DNA from: JBEVJK01 sp040510195
GTDB lineage: Bacteria; Pseudomonadota; Alphaproteobacteria; Rhizobiales; Rhizobiaceae
Length of the DNA: 64,000 bases
NCBI GenBank assembly: GCA_040510195.1
Contig: JBEVJK010000071.1
Span: 1-64,000, forward strand
Reading direction: 5' to 3'
The position numbers and the translations under genes were made by a program. The notes beneath the pieces were generated by a model. It made no database searches. It had not been told where the DNA came from and saw only the letters and a list, made by a program, of their open reading frames with translations. Below are positions 36,972 through 44,721 of the stretch, piece after piece; the first letter of the stretch is position 1; each line of letters begins with the position of its first letter.

Positions 36972-38712
36972 AATACCCGACGGCCGCGCCGGCAGCGGCG
37001 CGGCTGTCGATGGCGCCGTTGTAGCGCGCGCCGCCGCCCTTGCCGATCTCCTCCAGGCTGGCGCCGCCCACCAGGATGCCGGCCGCCTGGCCCCAATTCG
37101 GCGCCACCGTCACCTGATGGCCCATGCCCGACAGGATCTTCAGCGTGTCGGGCGAGAGCGCGAAGCGCTCGGCGAACAGCTTGTCCGGCAGCCATTGGTG
37201 GTGGATGCGCGGGGCGTCGATCGCTTCCTTGATCGTCATGCCGTGGTCGATCACGTTCACGATCGCTTCCAGCGTGATGGTTATGATGCGCGGCCCGCCG
37301 GGGCTGCCGATCACCATGAAGGGCTGATCGCCCTTGAGCACGATGGTCGGGCTCATCGACGACAGCGGCGTCTTCTTCGGCTCGATCGCATTGGCCTCGC
37401 CCTGCACCAGCCCGTAGAGGTTGGGGACGCCGGGCTTGGCGGTGAAGTCGTCCATCTCGTTGTTGAGCAGGATGCCGGTGCCCGGCGCCACGACGCCGGC
37501 GCCGAAGGAGCCGTTCAAGGTGTAGGTGACGGCCACGGCGTTGCCGTCGGCGTCGACGATCGAATAGTGCGTCGTCTCGCTGCTTTCGCCGAAACCCTGC
37601 GGCTTCAGCACGGCCGACACGCCCGCCCGGTAGGGATCGATCCGCTCGCGGATCTTGCCCGAATAGGCCTTGTCGAGCAGCGCCTCCACCGGATTGTCGA
37701 CGAAATCCGGATCGCCGAGCGCCGAATTGCGGTCGACATAGGCGTGGCGCATCGCCTCGACCATGAGATGCACCGTGTCGGACGAGCCCCAGCCGAGATA
37801 GCCCAGCGGATAGGCCTCCAGCACGTTGAGGATTTCGCAGATGATGACGCCTCCAGAGCTCGGCGGAGGCGCCGAGACGATCGTATAGCCGCGGTAGTCG
37901 CAGCGGATCGGCTCGCGCTCATGCACCCGGTAGGCCTCGAAGTCCGCCCGCTCCAGGATGCCGCCACGGGTGGCGCTCGCCGCGACGATGGCGTCGGCCA
38001 ACCGGCCCTTGTAGAAGGCGTCCGGTCCGCTCTGGGCGATCGCCGACAGGGCGGCCGCGAGGTCGGCCTGGACCAGTCGGGCGCCCGGCGCAAGCGCCTT
38101 GCCGTCGGGCGAAACGAAGATCGCCGCGGCGGCTGGGTCCTTCGACAGGCGCTCGACGCCGGCAGCGAGGATGCGTGCATCGGCATCGGACAGCTCGAAG
38201 CCTTCGCCGGCGAGGCGAATCGCCGGCGCCATCAGCGCCTCGCGCGACTGGGTGCCGAATTTCTGCCGTGCCGTCTCCAGGCCGAGCACCGAGCCGGGAA
38301 CGCCGATCGCCAGGTAGCCATCGAGGCTGGCGCCCTCCACGGGCTCGCCCTTGGCATCCAGGTACATCGTCCGCGTCGCCTTGAGCGGCGCGCGCTCGCG
38401 GAAGTCGAGGAAGGCGGTGCGGCCATCCTTCATGCGCACGGTCATGAAGCCGCCGCCGCCGAGATTGCCAGCCGAGGGGTAGACGACGGCCAGCGCATAG
38501 CCGACGGCAACCGCCGCGTCGACCGCGTTGCCGCCGTTCTTCAGCACGTCCACGCCGACTTCGCTCGCCAGGCGCTGGGCGGTGACGACCATGCCGTGCT
38601 CGCCCCGCACGGGTGCCGGAGAGGCGGACCGGGCACTGCTCAGAGATGCGGCCCAAACGAAGATCAGGGCCACACAGACGGTAAGAGAGCGTTGAAGTCT
38701 TATCCTGGGCAA
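36970..38712 (-). CDS. ggt: Gamma-glutamyltranspeptidase
   Basis: The product is 580 aa from the TTG at 38712, chosen because GGAGG lies 7 nt upstream and a 22-residue longer frame would put its start inside the palindrome at 38756. Signal peptide ~1-29 (LTVCVALIFVWAASLSSARSA). The large subunit has GGNAVDAAVAVGYALAVVYPSAGNLGGGGFM. Autocatalytic cleavage should occur before the Thr in ETTHYSIVDADGNAVAVTYTLN (~380). GSPGGPRIITITLEAIVNVIDHG is the C-terminal motif. It is periplasmic and hydrolyses or transfers gamma-glutamyl groups from glutathione and related peptides. Confidence 0.92.
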   Translation of the reverse strand: MPRIRLQRSLTVCVALIFVWAASLSSARSASPAPVRGEHGMVVTAQRLASEVGVDVLKNGGNAVDAAVAVGYALAVVYPSAGNLGGGGFMTVRMKDGRTAFLDFRERAPLKATRTMYLDAKGEPVEGASLDGYLAIGVPGSVLGLETARQKFGTQSREALMAPAIRLAGEGFELSDADARILAAGVERLSKDPAAAAIFVSPDGKALAPGARLVQADLAAALSAIAQSGPDAFYKGRLADAIVAASATRGGILERADFEAYRVHEREPIRCDYRGYTIVSAPPPSSGGVIICEILNVLEAYPLGYLGWGSSDTVHLMVEAMRHAYVDRNSALGDPDFVDNPVEALLDKAYSGKIRERIDPYRAGVSAVLKPQGFGESSETTHYSIVDADGNAVAVTYTLNGSFGAGVVAPGTGILLNNEMDDFTAKPGVPNLYGLVQGEANAIEPKKTPLSSMSPTIVLKGDQPFMVIGSPGGPRIITITLEAIVNVIDHGMTIKEAIDAPRIHHQWLPDKLFAERFALSPDTLKILSGMGHQVTVAPNWGQAAGILVGGASLEEIGKGGGARYNGAIDSRAAAGAAVGY

Positions 38713-38755
38713 GGTCGTTCCTCCGCTGCGGGGGCCAGAAAAGATCATCCATCTT

Positions 38756-38775
38756 ACTGTGATACTCTTCACAGT
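38756..38775. promoter_or_regulatory. CRP-type palindrome between ggt and the LuxR-type regulator
   Basis: ACTGTGATACTCTTCACAGT has 7-bp arms and fits TGTGA-N6-TCACA, the CRP family consensus, exactly. It is centred about 53 bp before the ggt start and about 193 bp before the regulator start. Close to ggt it would overlap promoter elements. Another TTCACA/TGTGAA pairing extends to 38790. That a CRP-like protein of this organism recognises it is inference. Confidence 0.55.
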
Positions 38776-38957
38776 CATCTTTCTTGTGAATGACTAATGT
38801 GCCTCAAGTGCTCGAAGGACATTCCGATCAGGGACCCGCCCTTTCCAGCACCGCCCCCGCCAAAGCGGGTGGCCGGCGGCGGCAGAACAGCCGGAACAGC
38901 GCCGATCGCGGCCCAGGCCGCCGAACAGTGGCGATGATCGCTACGGGAGGAGAAGTG

Positions 38958-39752
38958 ATGACTGTCATGATGTCGTCCGATCTGACAAGCTTTGCACGCG
39001 AACGCCCGACCATCGTCATCATAGACCGTCAGACACTCTCCCGTACGGCTCTGGCCCGCGTGCTGCGCAGCGAGCTCGTCGGATACGAGATCATCGATCT
39101 CGCCTGCACCCATGCGATCGCCGAGCTCTCCGACCGTCCGGTCGCGCTGATCCTCTTCAACATTCACGGCCATGAGATGAGCGAGAGATGCGTGCTCGAG
39201 CATATCGGCCAGCTGCGCCGCACGCTGCCCCGCGAGGCGCTGATGCTTTTGACCCAGCAGAGCGAAGCCACCATCTCCGATGCGACGCTCTCCGAAGTGG
39301 CGCGTGCGGGCGTCCGTGGCTACGTGACCGACCGCGACGCCATCGACATCGCGATCGCCGCCATGAAGCTGGTGATCGCCGGCGGCGTCTATTTTCCGCG
39401 CCCGGTGTCCGGCGGCTTGGACGAGGCGGCGGCGGCCGCGACCGCGGCGCTGCGCGACGCGGCGCTGGCGGCGGTGCCGACGCGCCTGCTCGACGCCAAG
39501 GACGTGGTGGCCGTCGTGGCAGAGGTCGCTTCTCAGGCGCCGCGCATCCAGGTCGCCTTCACCCAGCGCGAGCAGGAAGTGATCGCCACGCTGCAGCGCG
39601 GGCTCTCCAACAAGATCATCGCCAACGAGCTCAACCTTTCGCAGAACACCGTCAAGGTTCACATCTCGCGCATCATGCGCAAGCTCAAGGCCACCAATCG
39701 CACCGAGGCGGCGCTCGCCGTCCAGCGCAACTTCCTTTCCGCCGAGGCCTGA
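38958..39752 (+). CDS. LuxR/NarL-type regulator with degenerate receiver domain
   Basis: The product is 264 aa; GGGAGG 7 nt before the ATG at 38958 decides the start. The N-terminal ~120 residues fold like a receiver (PTIVIIDRQTLSRTALARVLRSEL; LILFNIHGHEMSE; MLLTQQSE). The expected phosphoacceptor position in LILFNIHG is Asn. The C-terminal ~65 residues are a LuxR helix-turn-helix: FTQREQEVIATLQRGLSNKIIANELNLSQNTVKVHISRIMRKLKATNRTEAALAV. A variable linker rich in Ala lies between. It sits directly before the Asp-rich secretion locus and is the obvious candidate regulator for it. Confidence 0.85.
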   Translation: MTVMMSSDLTSFARERPTIVIIDRQTLSRTALARVLRSELVGYEIIDLACTHAIAELSDRPVALILFNIHGHEMSERCVLEHIGQLRRTLPREALMLLTQQSEATISDATLSEVARAGVRGYVTDRDAIDIAIAAMKLVIAGGVYFPRPVSGGLDEAAAAATAALRDAALAAVPTRLLDAKDVVAVVAEVASQAPRIQVAFTQREQEVIATLQRGLSNKIIANELNLSQNTVKVHISRIMRKLKATNRTEAALAVQRNFLSAEA

Positions 39753-39782
39753 TCCCTGCAGGCCCATCCTCCCGGAAGGCGC

Positions 39783-39820
39783 GATCCGGTCGGAGACATC
39801 CGACCGGATCGTGGCTTTTT
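39783..39820 (+). terminator. Intrinsic terminator after the LuxR-type gene
   Basis: GATCCGGTCGGA (39783-39794) pairs perfectly with TCCGACCGGATC (39799-39810) around GACA; a TTTTT run ends at 39820. It separates the regulator from the first Asp-rich gene, which therefore needs its own promoter. Confidence 0.85.
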
Positions 39821-39955
39821 CGCCGTCTCCCCGCGGCTTGTCGCCCATTGCGGTGCCTTCATCGCCCGCATTGGCGTCTATCTGCCACAGGCTATCGGTG
39901 GGACACTTACTAGGTCCGTGCGGGGCTTTCCCGCGCCAAACGCATGGAGGCACAC

Positions 39956-40588
39956 ATGCAGCCAGAGGAAATGGACGAGAACGACGACTTGAATGACGGC
40001 GACGACGATTTCGACGTCGACGCCGATCAGGAATCAGAGCTCGAGGACGAGATAGATCTCGACGTTACGGTCATTGCGCCGCGGCCGGTGGTGGTCGAGA
40101 TCGACACCGAATTCGACCAGAACGGCGAGATGGACCAAGACACCGATGTCGACGTCGACGACGAGGGCGACGACGCTGCGCTCGACGCTGCCCAGAACGT
40201 CGAGGTCGACCAGCAGATCGACGTCGATGTCGAGGTGAGCGAGGACGACGGCGTCATCGTCGTCGAGATCGACGCCGAGGTGGAAGACGACGTGGAGATC
40301 GAAAGCGACCTGGACATCCAGATCGGTGGCGACGACGAGGACGACCTGGACTTCGACTTCGACCAGGACACCGACACCGACTCGGATGTCGACGTCGATG
40401 TCGAGATCCGCGACGACCTCGACGCCGACGTGGACGTCGACGTCACGTCGCTGCTCGACGCGATCGCCAATGCGGCGGCGAACCTGAAGGAAGGCGAGGA
40501 CGGAGACGACCTTGAGGTCGAGCTCGACGAGCTCGGCAGCGCCGACGGCGAGATCGACATCGTGGTCGATCTCAGCGATACGCTCTGA
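39956..40588 (+). CDS. Asp-rich repeat protein 1, putative type I secretion substrate
   Basis: The product is 210 aa from the ATG at 39956 (GGAGG upstream). No signal peptide, no Cys. Almost the whole length alternates Asp/Glu with Val, Ile, Leu or another acidic residue (runs such as DVDVDVEIRDD and DLDFDFDQDTDTDSD), giving a huge negative charge with only a handful of Lys or Arg. Alternation every second residue is what an amphipathic beta strand would show. A short Ala-rich helix (~160-175, LLDAIANAAANLKE) interrupts it. The end is IDIVVDLSDTL, acidic then hydrophobic. No RTX GGxGxDxUx nonapeptide is present. Function unknown; secretion by the exporter at 41384 is inferred from location and tail. 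Confidence 0.75.
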   Translation: MQPEEMDENDDLNDGDDDFDVDADQESELEDEIDLDVTVIAPRPVVVEIDTEFDQNGEMDQDTDVDVDDEGDDAALDAAQNVEVDQQIDVDVEVSEDDGVIVVEIDAEVEDDVEIESDLDIQIGGDDEDDLDFDFDQDTDTDSDVDVDVEIRDDLDADVDVDVTSLLDAIANAAANLKEGEDGDDLEVELDELGSADGEIDIVVDLSDTL

Positions 40589-40944
40589 CGGAACAGCGGC
40601 GGGCGGCCCGGCCCGCCGTCGACCGATTCCCCTTTCATTGCAGCGGGTGAGACCGCCCCAGCCATCCCCATGGCTGGGGCGGCGGCTTTTTGGCCGCATG
40701 TCACCCGATCGGGTTAATCCCCGGCGGTCCGGCATCACCGCTTCGGGTCGTCTACGGGGGCCAATTTTCACCTTCGGGCGAATGCCCTTTGGTAACTATT
40801 TTCTCGGCCGCCGAACGGTCATTCTCCATCCCATCGGACGGCAACACCGCCAGGTCGGTTCCTCCCCAAGGCCCCTGCAGCCGCCGGTCCGCCCCACGAG
40901 CAAAAGGCTTTGGGCGGCGTTCCACCAACAGGAGAGTGACCCCA
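40589..40944. other. Intergenic region between Asp-rich genes 1 and 2
   Basis: This 356-bp gap begins with the terminator at 40653-40691. The rest has no ORF I can support, but must hold the promoter of gene 2. GGGCGAATGCCC near 40778 is a small inverted repeat. GGAGAGTG before 40945 is the ribosome-binding site. Confidence 0.4.
40653..40691 (+). terminator. Intrinsic terminator after Asp-rich gene 1
   Basis: CCGCCCCAGCCAT (40653-40665) pairs with ATGGCTGGGGCGG (40670-40682) around a CCCC loop; CGGCTTTTT follows. The 13-bp perfect stem and T-run make it strong. Confidence 0.9.
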
Positions 40945-41295
40945 ATGCCTGCTAACTTTGACGACATCGACATCGACCTCGACATCGACCAGGACCTCGA
41001 CCAGGACCAGGACAGCGACGTGGACGTCGATCAGGACGCGGACCAGGACAACGACACCGACCAGGACAATGACAACGACAACGACCAGGATGCCGATGCC
41101 GACGCCGACAACGACGCCGATGGCGACGACAACGACCAGGATGCCGATGCGGATGCCGATAACGACAACGACACCGACCAGGGCAACGACAACGACACCG
41201 ACCAGGACCAGGATCAGACTGCCGACGTAGACGTCGACCAGGAGCAGGATGCCGACCAGGACATCGACGTCTCTTTCGACTTCGACATCGCCTGA
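40945..41295 (+). CDS. Asp-rich repeat protein 2 (every second residue Asp), putative type I secretion substrate
   Basis: The product is 116 aa with GGAGAG before the ATG. By my count 52 of 116 residues are Asp, with one Glu and no Lys, Arg, His, Cys, Tyr or Trp. From residue ~7 Asp occupies almost every second position. The alternating partner is Ile, Leu or Val at both ends and Asn, Gln, Ala or Thr in the middle (QDNDTDQDNDNDNDQD). It ends DVSFDFDIA. The gene contains a 23-bp direct repeat. It is flanked by strong terminators. No known family; the RTX consensus is absent. I propose a secreted polyanionic, probably cation-binding protein. Confidence 0.75.
   Translation: MPANFDDIDIDLDIDQDLDQDQDSDVDVDQDADQDNDTDQDNDNDNDQDADADADNDADGDDNDQDADADADNDNDTDQGNDNDTDQDQDQTADVDVDQEQDADQDIDVSFDFDIA
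41077..41150. repeat. 23-bp direct repeat inside Asp-rich gene 2
   Basis: The same 23 bp occur at 41077-41099 and 41128-41150, 51 bp apart (17 codons), so unequal exchange would keep the frame. This suggests the repeat array can vary in length. Confidence 0.7.
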
Positions 41296-41317
41296 TCGAG
41301 CCCCTTCGATCTGACGA

Positions 41318-41353
41318 GGCGCCCGGGCCATCCTCCCCCCGGGCGCCACTTTT
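41318..41353 (+). terminator. Terminator or attenuator before the exporter gene
   Basis: GGCGCCCGGG (41318-41327) pairs with CCCGGGCGCC (41338-41347); ACTTTT follows. The T-run is short, so some read-through into the exporter gene at 41384 is possible. This would give substrate in excess over transporter. Confidence 0.65.
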
Positions 41354-41383
41354 CCTGAAAGCACCCCGAACACGGATATCGTC

Positions 41384-43366
41384 ATGGCCTTCGACACGCC
41401 CGCGAACGACTCAGCCGACCCCTCAGGAAGGTTCAGGACAAGCGCGGCGGCGGCCTGCCGCGGCGTCGTCATGCGGGCACGCGACCTGGTCGGCCTCGCA
41501 AGCCGTCCCGCGGCTCCGGCCAACGCCAACGTTCCCGTGGGCAGCGGCCGCACCGAGATCGAGCGCGCGCTCAGCCTGACGCGCACCTCGCTGGCGATGA
41601 TCTTTTCCCTGTCCTTTTTCGTGAACCTTCTGGCGCTCACCGTGCCGCTCTATCTGCTTCACCTCTACGACCACGTGCTGGCCAGCCGCAGCCTCGACAC
41701 GCTCGTCATGCTGACGGGCATCGTGGTGGTGGCGCTCGCCGTCCATGCGCTGCTCGAGACGCTGCGCCGCACCATGCTGGCGCGCATCGGCATCTGGCTC
41801 GACGACCGCCTGCAGGCGCCGGTGCTGACGGCCTCCGTGCAAGCGGCGCTGCGGGGCGATTCGGCAAGTGCCGCGCAAGCCTGGCGCGACGTCGGCGGCC
41901 TGCGCTCCTTCTTCGGCGGCACCGCCTGCACCGCCCTGTTCGACCTGCCATGGACGCCGATCTTCATCCTGGCGATGATCATCGTGCACCCGCTGCTCGG
42001 CGCCATCGGCTTCTTCGCCTCGCTCGTGCTGTTCGGCCTCGCGGTGCTCAACGAGATGGTGACGCGCAAGCACTATTCGCGCTCCAGCGCGGCGTGGGCC
42101 GAATCGCAGCATCACTTCGAGTCGCTTTTGAGGAACGTCGAGGCGATCAGTGCCATGGGCATGCTGCCCGGCGTGGCGCGGGCGCTCAGCAAGGGCCAGT
42201 CCGGCGCCAAGCAGGCGCAGCTCGCCGCCGCGGTGCGCGGCTCGTCGATCCAGGCGCTGGCGCGCTTCGTCAGGCTGCTGGCGCAGGTCGTCGTCATGGC
42301 CTGCGCCGCCTGGCTGGTGATCCTGCACGACGTCAGCCCGGCCGCCATCTTCGCCACATCCATCCTGCTCGGCCGCTCGCTCGGGCCCGTCGAAGGCGCC
42401 ATCGGCACCTGGAAGGCGGTGACCGGCGTGCGCCTCGGCTTCGCCCGCCTGAAGAAGATCCTGGCCGCGGTGCCGGCGACGCAGCAGGCGGCGATGGATC
42501 TGCCGCGGCCGATGGGCAGACTGGCCGTCGAGCAGCTCACCTTCATGGCCCCCGGCATGGAATCGCCGGCGCTGAAGCGGCTTTCCTTCGCCCTCGAGCC
42601 GGGCGAGGTGCTGGGCATCATCGGCGCCTCCGGCGCCGGCAAGTCGACGCTCGGCCGGTTGATCGCCGGGACGATCCAGCCGAGCTCCGGCCATGTGAGG
42701 CTCGACGGCGCCGACATCGGCCTGTGGCTTTCCTCGGGCGGTCACCGCCACCTCGGCTACCTGCCGCAGGACGTCGAGCTGTTCGGCGGCAGCGTGCGCG
42801 ACAACATCTCGCGCCTGCAGCAGGCCGACGCCGGCGAAGTGATCGAGGCGGCCTCGATGGTCGGCCTGCACGACGTCATCATGCGGCTGCCGCGCGGCTA
42901 CGACACCGACATCGGCGAAGGCGGCGCGCGCCTCTCCGGTGGTCAGCGCCAGCGCATCGGCCTGGCGCGGGCGCTGTTCCGCATGCCGCGACTGGTGGTG
43001 CTCGACGAGCCCAATGCCAGCCTGGACAGCGAAGGCGAGGAAGCGCTCAAGCGGGCGATCGACGAGATGCGCTCCCGCGGGTCGACCGTCGTCCTGATCG
43101 CCCAGCGGCTCAGCATCCTCAGCATGGCCGACCGCATCCTGGTGCTGGAGAACGGCAAGCTCGACGCATTCGGCGAGCGCCGCGAGGTCGCCGCCAAGAT
43201 CTACACCGGCCGCACCAGCCTGCCGGCACGCAACCAGCAGATCATTGCGGCGCTGTGCGGCGACGGCGAGACGGCTCCGTCGGAGCCCATCATCGCCAAG
43301 CGCCCGACGCTCGCCACCGTGCGCAGCCTGACCGTCGAGAAATCCATGCCGAGGGTGTTGTCATGA
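41384..43366 (+). CDS. Type I secretion ABC exporter (PrtD/HlyB-like permease-ATPase)
   Basis: The product is 660 aa. A Ser/Ala-rich N-terminal ~60 residues precede the membrane domain (~65-330), which starts LSLTRTSLAMIFSLSFFVNLLALTVPLYLLHLYDHVLASRS, typical of PrtD-type exporters. The ATPase domain has GASGAGKST (Walker A, ~410), LSGGQRQRIGLARAL and LVVLDEPNASLD, the last being typical of PrtD exporters. No C39 peptidase domain is present. The gene overlaps the adaptor gene by 4 bp. It should form the inner-membrane channel for export across both membranes. Confidence 0.93.
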   Translation: MAFDTPANDSADPSGRFRTSAAAACRGVVMRARDLVGLASRPAAPANANVPVGSGRTEIERALSLTRTSLAMIFSLSFFVNLLALTVPLYLLHLYDHVLASRSLDTLVMLTGIVVVALAVHALLETLRRTMLARIGIWLDDRLQAPVLTASVQAALRGDSASAAQAWRDVGGLRSFFGGTACTALFDLPWTPIFILAMIIVHPLLGAIGFFASLVLFGLAVLNEMVTRKHYSRSSAAWAESQHHFESLLRNVEAISAMGMLPGVARALSKGQSGAKQAQLAAAVRGSSIQALARFVRLLAQVVVMACAAWLVILHDVSPAAIFATSILLGRSLGPVEGAIGTWKAVTGVRLGFARLKKILAAVPATQQAAMDLPRPMGRLAVEQLTFMAPGMESPALKRLSFALEPGEVLGIIGASGAGKSTLGRLIAGTIQPSSGHVRLDGADIGLWLSSGGHRHLGYLPQDVELFGGSVRDNISRLQQADAGEVIEAASMVGLHDVIMRLPRGYDTDIGEGGARLSGGQRQRIGLARALFRMPRLVVLDEPNASLDSEGEEALKRAIDEMRSRGSTVVLIAQRLSILSMADRILVLENGKLDAFGERREVAAKIYTGRTSLPARNQQIIAALCGDGETAPSEPIIAKRPTLATVRSLTVEKSMPRVLS

Positions 43367-44718
43367 GAAGCCAGTCCGGGACGCTTGCCCACGAGCTCGC
43401 CGCCATCCTGCCGCAGCCCGACGGGACGCCCTTCGCCCGCGTGAAGCAGCTTGCCGCCACCGCCTTCGCGATCGTCGGCGTGTTCATCATCGGCTTCGGC
43501 CTGTGGGCGGTCTTCGCGCCGCTGGAGAGCGCGGCGATCGCCGGCGGCGCCGTCGAGGCGGAAACCAGCCGCAAGACCATCCAGCATCTGGAAGGCGGCA
43601 TCGTGGCCCGCATCCTGGTCAAGGACGGCGACAAGGTGAGCGCCGGCCAGCCATTGATCCGCCTCGACGACACGCGGGCCCGCGCTTCCGCCCAGGTCCT
43701 CAAGGCGCAGCTGCGCGAGGCCAAGGCGCTGGAAGCGCGGCTGGTCGCCGAGCGCGACGGCCGATCGACCGTCGAGTTTCCCGCAGCGCTGCAGGCCGCA
43801 GCCCGGACCGATCACGAGCTCGCCGAGACGATGGCCGGCCAGGTGCGCATCTTCGAGACGCGCCACGAGCTGAACAAGTCGCGGGTCGACGTGATCGAGC
43901 AGCGCAAGGCGCAGACCCGCGAAGAGATCGCGGCGCTCCGGTACCAGTCGGAGGCGGCCGACCGGCGCGCCCTCATCATCAAGGACGAACTGTCGACAGT
44001 CGGCAAGATGGTCACCAAGGGCCTGCAGACGCGCGCCCGCCTGCTGCAGCTCGAACGCGAGCAGGCGGAGATCGACGGCCGGGTCGGCGACACGATGGCG
44101 CAAATCGCGCGGGCCGAGCAATCGATCGGCGAGCAGGACGCGCAGATCCTGCAGCTGAAGAGCGACGGCGACAGCGAGACGGCCAAGCTCTTGCGCGACA
44201 CCCAGGCGGCCATCTTCGAGCTCGACGAGAAGATCCAGTCGGCGATGGAGATTTTGGGGCGCACCGTGGTCAGGGCGCCGGAAGCCGGCACCATCACCGA
44301 CCTCAAGGTGCATACGCTGGGCGGCGTCGTGGTGGCCGGCGAGCCGCTGATGGACCTGGTGCCGCGCCAGGATCGGCTGATCGTCAGGGCGCTGGTCAAG
44401 CCGGAAGACATCGATCTCGTTCGCCCCGGCCTCGAAGCCCGCGTCCGGCTGCTCGCCTACAAGCACCGCAGGGTGCCGCCGGTGGAGGGCGAGCTGGTCT
44501 ACGTGTCGGCCGACCGGGTGATCGATCCGGAAACCCAGCACGCCTTCTACACGGCGCGGGTGCGCATCGACGAGGCGTCGCTGAAGGCGCTGCCCGGCGT
44601 CGAGATGATGCCCGGAATGCCCGCCGAGGTGATGATCAACACCGGCGTCTACACCGTCGGCTACTACATGCTCAGGCCGCTGTTCGAGAGCTTCAACCGC
44701 GCCTTCCGGGAGGACTAA
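43363..44718 (+). CDS. Type I secretion membrane-fusion adaptor (HlyD/PrtE family)
   Basis: The product is 451 aa from the ATG at 43363. One membrane helix near 30-52 (AATAFAIVGVFIIGFGLWAVFAPL), then a periplasmic part: lipoyl half-motif IQHLEGGIVARILVKDGDKVSAGQPLIRLDD, a long coiled coil (~105-285), the second lipoyl half VVRAPEAGTITDLKVHTLGGVVVAGEPLMDLVP and a beta barrel. It couples the exporter to an outer-membrane TolC-type channel, which is not encoded in this window. Translationally coupled to the exporter. Confidence 0.93.
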   Translation: MRSQSGTLAHELAAILPQPDGTPFARVKQLAATAFAIVGVFIIGFGLWAVFAPLESAAIAGGAVEAETSRKTIQHLEGGIVARILVKDGDKVSAGQPLIRLDDTRARASAQVLKAQLREAKALEARLVAERDGRSTVEFPAALQAAARTDHELAETMAGQVRIFETRHELNKSRVDVIEQRKAQTREEIAALRYQSEAADRRALIIKDELSTVGKMVTKGLQTRARLLQLEREQAEIDGRVGDTMAQIARAEQSIGEQDAQILQLKSDGDSETAKLLRDTQAAIFELDEKIQSAMEILGRTVVRAPEAGTITDLKVHTLGGVVVAGEPLMDLVPRQDRLIVRALVKPEDIDLVRPGLEARVRLLAYKHRRVPPVEGELVYVSADRVIDPETQHAFYTARVRIDEASLKALPGVEMMPGMPAEVMINTGVYTVGYYMLRPLFESFNRAFRED

Positions 44719-44721
44719 GCG

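Noticed and set aside
40958..41280. CRISPR or satellite array within the Asp-rich gene 2
   Set aside because: The periodicity is codon-level (GAC-N3), the frame is open throughout, and there are no constant repeats with unique spacers.
40027..41640. Long minus-strand frames rich in Ser/Thr or Val/Asp opposite the Asp-rich genes and exporter start
   Set aside because: They are mirror images of GAC-rich coding sequence; they lack ribosome-binding sites and family features, while the plus strand has both.
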